From Gemmatimonadales bacterium UBA1120 (GTDB lineage Bacteria; Gemmatimonadota; Gemmatimonadetes; Longimicrobiales; Gaopeijiaceae), in assembly GCA_002313925.1 (NCBI GenBank), contig DCAZ01000046.1:1-9182 (forward strand): a stretch of 9,182 nt of DNA, given 5' to 3'. The position numbers and the translations under genes were made by a program. A model generated the notes under the pieces. That model made no database searches. It was given only the letters and a program-made list of their open reading frames with translations, and was not told where the DNA came from. How positions within the stretch are numbered: position 1 is the first letter of the stretch; every line of letters starts with the position of its first letter. Shown one piece after another: positions 7,281 to 9,182 of the stretch.

Positions 7281-8225
7281 ATGATTCAACTCACTGAGGT
7301 CAGGAAGTACTTCGGCGAAAAGAGAGCACTCGGACCTGTCTCATTCGAGATACAGCCGGGTGGTGCAGTGGGCTTTTTGGGTCTGAACGGTGCGGGTAAG
7401 ACCACACTCCTCAGGATACTTGCTACTGATCTACGCTCGTCTACGGGTGAAGTTGAGATCGCAGGTATTAATGTTGCAGCAAATCCTCACGAAGTCCGAA
7501 AAAAGATAGGCTACCTTCCGGAAACTCCTCCTCTCTACAGAGACATGGCTGTCGGGGAGTACCTGAAATTCGTCGGGCAGATCAAGGGACTTAATCCGGA
7601 TAGGGTGGACAACCGCGTGCGCGAAGTTGAGGAATACACACAATTGACGTCTGTGCATGACGAGTTCACTCAAAACCTTTCCCATGGATATCGCCAACGT
7701 GTTGGCATCGCCCAGGCGATCATACATAAGCCTGAGCTATTGATTTTGGATGAGCCAACAAAAGGTCTTGATCCGGTTCAGGTACTAGAGTTGCGTGGGC
7801 TTATCATGAGACTTAAGGAAGAACATACGATCTTAGTATCCAGCCATGTGCTCACTGAAATAAGCCAAACATGTGATCGGGTATTCGTATTGAATCAAGG
7901 TGAGCTTATCGCTTCGGGCTCTGAGGACGAGATCTCTGCTGACTTGTCGGGCACGTATCGGATCATGCTTGGTGCGCGTATGGCACCCGATACCCGGGCC
8001 GAGGACCTGGTCCACTTTGTTCAAGGGCTGCCCGATATCACCAGCGTAGAAATGGTTCAGCAGGATGACCAATTGTTGACGCTCTCAGTGCAAAGTCCGA
8101 CCGACTGCCGAGGGAGCCTCAGCAGGAGTCTTGTAAAATCCGGGCATGATGTGGTTCGTCTAGAGCTGGGTTCTAACGAGCTAGAGAGCATCTTTGTCGA
8201 GTTACTCGGACAGCAGGTCAACTGA
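7281..8225 (+). CDS. ABC transporter ATP-binding protein (GldA/ABC-2 type)
   Basis: Cytoplasmic ATPase that powers the ABC-2 permease encoded next. The 314 residues hold a complete nucleotide-binding domain: Walker A GLNGAGKTT (34-42), GYLPE (77-81; this subfamily often has Glu where the Q-loop Gln stands), signature LSHGYRQR (133-140), Walker B LLILDEPTKGLDP (153-165) with catalytic Glu158, and H-loop His189 (SSHVL). Residues about 225-314 form an extra C-terminal domain, as is common in ATPases of ABC-2 exporters and of the gliding-type GldA subfamily. The ATG stands 14 bp after the di-heme gene, with a weak GGTGG three bases before it. One base separates its stop codon from the permease ATG. 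The substrate cannot be read from the sequence; GldA-like systems are widespread in bacteria that do not glide, so a motility role should not be assumed. Confidence 0.95.
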   Translation: MIQLTEVRKYFGEKRALGPVSFEIQPGGAVGFLGLNGAGKTTLLRILATDLRSSTGEVEIAGINVAANPHEVRKKIGYLPETPPLYRDMAVGEYLKFVGQIKGLNPDRVDNRVREVEEYTQLTSVHDEFTQNLSHGYRQRVGIAQAIIHKPELLILDEPTKGLDPVQVLELRGLIMRLKEEHTILVSSHVLTEISQTCDRVFVLNQGELIASGSEDEISADLSGTYRIMLGARMAPDTRAEDLVHFVQGLPDITSVEMVQQDDQLLTLSVQSPTDCRGSLSRSLVKSGHDVVRLELGSNELESIFVELLGQQVN

Positions 8226-8226
8226 G

Positions 8227-8958
8227 ATGAACGGTCTACGTGTGATTTTCCAACGCGAAATCAATGCGTACCTCAGGTCCTCGGTGGGCTATATCCTGGC
8301 AGCCACGGTACTCATGCTTGATGGCCTATTGTTCTACACTCAAGCACTGGGCCCTGACACTGAGGCGCGAGTTTCAGGACAGGTACTCGCGATCTTCTTC
8401 TATACCACTAGTGGCTTAACCGTGATCGCTTCCTTGGTGCTCTCCGTCCGTCTCATCGCTGAGGAACGCCAGCTGGGTACTCAAGTTCTGCTCAACACTT
8501 CGCCTGTCCGAGATTGGGAAATTGTGCTCGGCAAGTTCTTGGCTGCGCTTGTTTTCATCACCGGGATCACGCTCAGTACGCTATACATGCCACTGATGAT
8601 CGTCGTAAACGGAAAGGTATCGATTGCCCAGATCCTAGTCGGGTATAGCGGTCTCGTGTTACTTGGAGCAGCCGTTCTTGCGATCGGTATGTTTGCGACT
8701 TCGCTGACTCGAAGTCAACTCGTCGCGACAGCTGTCGGAGCTGGAATTACTGCTGTCATGTTCTTGTTCTGGCCCCTCTCCACTGTTGTTGATCCGCCGA
8801 TGTCTCGGGTGCTATCTGCGCTTGCTCTTCACGGACGGCATTTTTCAGGCTTCCAGCAAGGTCTTCTTCACACGCGTGACGTCTTCTACTACCTCGCGGT
8901 GACGTATTTCTTCCTGTTGTTGGCCACGAAAGTCTTGGAGGCCAAACGATGGGAGTAA
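8227..8958 (+). CDS. ABC-2 type permease, GldF-like
   Basis: Integral inner-membrane subunit of the transporter driven by the preceding ATPase. I place the start at the ATG at 8227, one base after the ATPase stop; an earlier in-frame start at 8194 would overlap the ATPase and add no recognisable sequence. The 243 residues begin with the typical amphipathic lead (MNGLRVIFQREINAYLRS). About six membrane segments follow, near 20-38, 52-74, 102-124, 137-158, 164-186 and 219-236. The cytoplasmic loop with EERQLGTQVLLNTSPVRDWE (79-98) followed by IVLGKF is the hallmark of GldF-type permeases (EE-x-x-GT-x-x-LL-x-T-x-P-V). The C-terminal pattern LHGRHFSGFQQGLLHTRDVF (201-220) and the ending EAKRW are also typical. 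The last ten bases overlap the next gene, so the two are probably translationally coupled. Confidence 0.93.
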   Translation: MNGLRVIFQREINAYLRSSVGYILAATVLMLDGLLFYTQALGPDTEARVSGQVLAIFFYTTSGLTVIASLVLSVRLIAEERQLGTQVLLNTSPVRDWEIVLGKFLAALVFITGITLSTLYMPLMIVVNGKVSIAQILVGYSGLVLLGAAVLAIGMFATSLTRSQLVATAVGAGITAVMFLFWPLSTVVDPPMSRVLSALALHGRHFSGFQQGLLHTRDVFYYLAVTYFFLLLATKVLEAKRWE

Positions 8959-9182
8959 GAACTCCGAAATTGACAGGGCTTCTAGTCACCGGGCTCTGTT
9001 CTGTCTTTCTGGGCGAGCGGGTTTTCCACGACCTATTCTTGGTCCGAGCACCGTTGGTACTTGTCGGGTTAGGCCTGGTGGTTGGAACAACGATATGGTC
9101 TACAGCAGCATCGAACCGGGTCGGCGAACCCGAAAGAGATACTCAGCGTTTCCTTGCCCTTCTACACGTCCTTTGCGCGCTT
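8949..9182 (+). CDS. Membrane protein, probable GldG-like component of the ABC transporter, 3' end outside the window
   Basis: The reading frame opens at the ATG at 8949, ten bases inside the permease gene and in a different frame, and runs unbroken to the window edge (78 residues visible). It starts MGVRTPKL, followed by two hydrophobic segments (about residues 9-25, GLLVTGLCSVFLGERVF, and about 33-51, APLVLVGLGLVVGTTIW), a hydrophilic stretch with EPERDTQRF, and the beginning of a third hydrophobic segment (LALLHVLCAL). In related operons a GldG-type or DUF4350-like membrane protein follows the GldF-type permease, with an extracytoplasmic domain after the first membrane spans. Position and membrane pattern fit that, but the diagnostic part of the protein is not in the window, so the family name is inferred from context. 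Confidence 0.6.
   Translation, partial: MGVRTPKLTGLLVTGLCSVFLGERVFHDLFLVRAPLVLVGLGLVVGTTIWSTAASNRVGEPERDTQRFLALLHVLCAL

Noticed and set aside
8194..8226. Earlier start for the ABC permease at 8194
   Set aside because: It would overlap the ATPase by 32 bp and add a hydrophilic 11-residue stretch not expected for the family; the ATG at 8227 gives the usual N-terminus.

Overview
This 9.2 kb window looks like ordinary chromosome from a free-living, Gram-negative-type bacterium. Base composition is moderate (around the mid-50s % G+C by eye). The mix of genes fits a Gemmatimonadota-like or related environmental lineage: a FloA-type flotillin, a long AcnA-type aconitase, a lipoprotein parvulin, a di-heme DHOR lipoprotein and a GldA/GldF-type ABC transporter. 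The phylum is an inference from gene families, not a proven assignment. I see no transposase, integrase, CRISPR array, rRNA or tRNA.

Left part (1-1567, plus strand): the 3' end of floA, whose 5' end lies outside the window, is followed 12 bp later by a small single-pass membrane protein. That protein has a charged, proline-rich middle and a conserved-looking C-terminal motif. The two probably form a membrane-microdomain operon.

Middle (1539-4337, minus strand): a complete aconitase A gene runs convergently and overlaps the end of the small membrane protein gene by 29 bp. Its catalytic and Fe-S residues are intact. It starts at a GTG with a good Shine-Dalgarno sequence. A 377 bp non-coding interval (4338-4714) separates it from the divergent right-hand operon and must hold the promoters for both directions.

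Right part (4715-9182, plus strand): five tightly packed genes. They are a parvulin-type peptidyl-prolyl isomerase lipoprotein, a di-heme cytochrome c lipoprotein of the DHOR family (joined by a 4-base ATGA overlap), an ABC ATPase, an ABC-2 permease of the GldF type, and the beginning of a membrane protein that is probably the GldG-like third component. Spacings are -4, +14, +1 and -10 bp, which suggests one transcript. Two cell-envelope lipoproteins, one a folding factor and one a redox protein, are thus linked to an ABC-2 transporter of unknown substrate. This linkage is the most interesting part of the window, but every family in it is known and I do not see a clearly new system.
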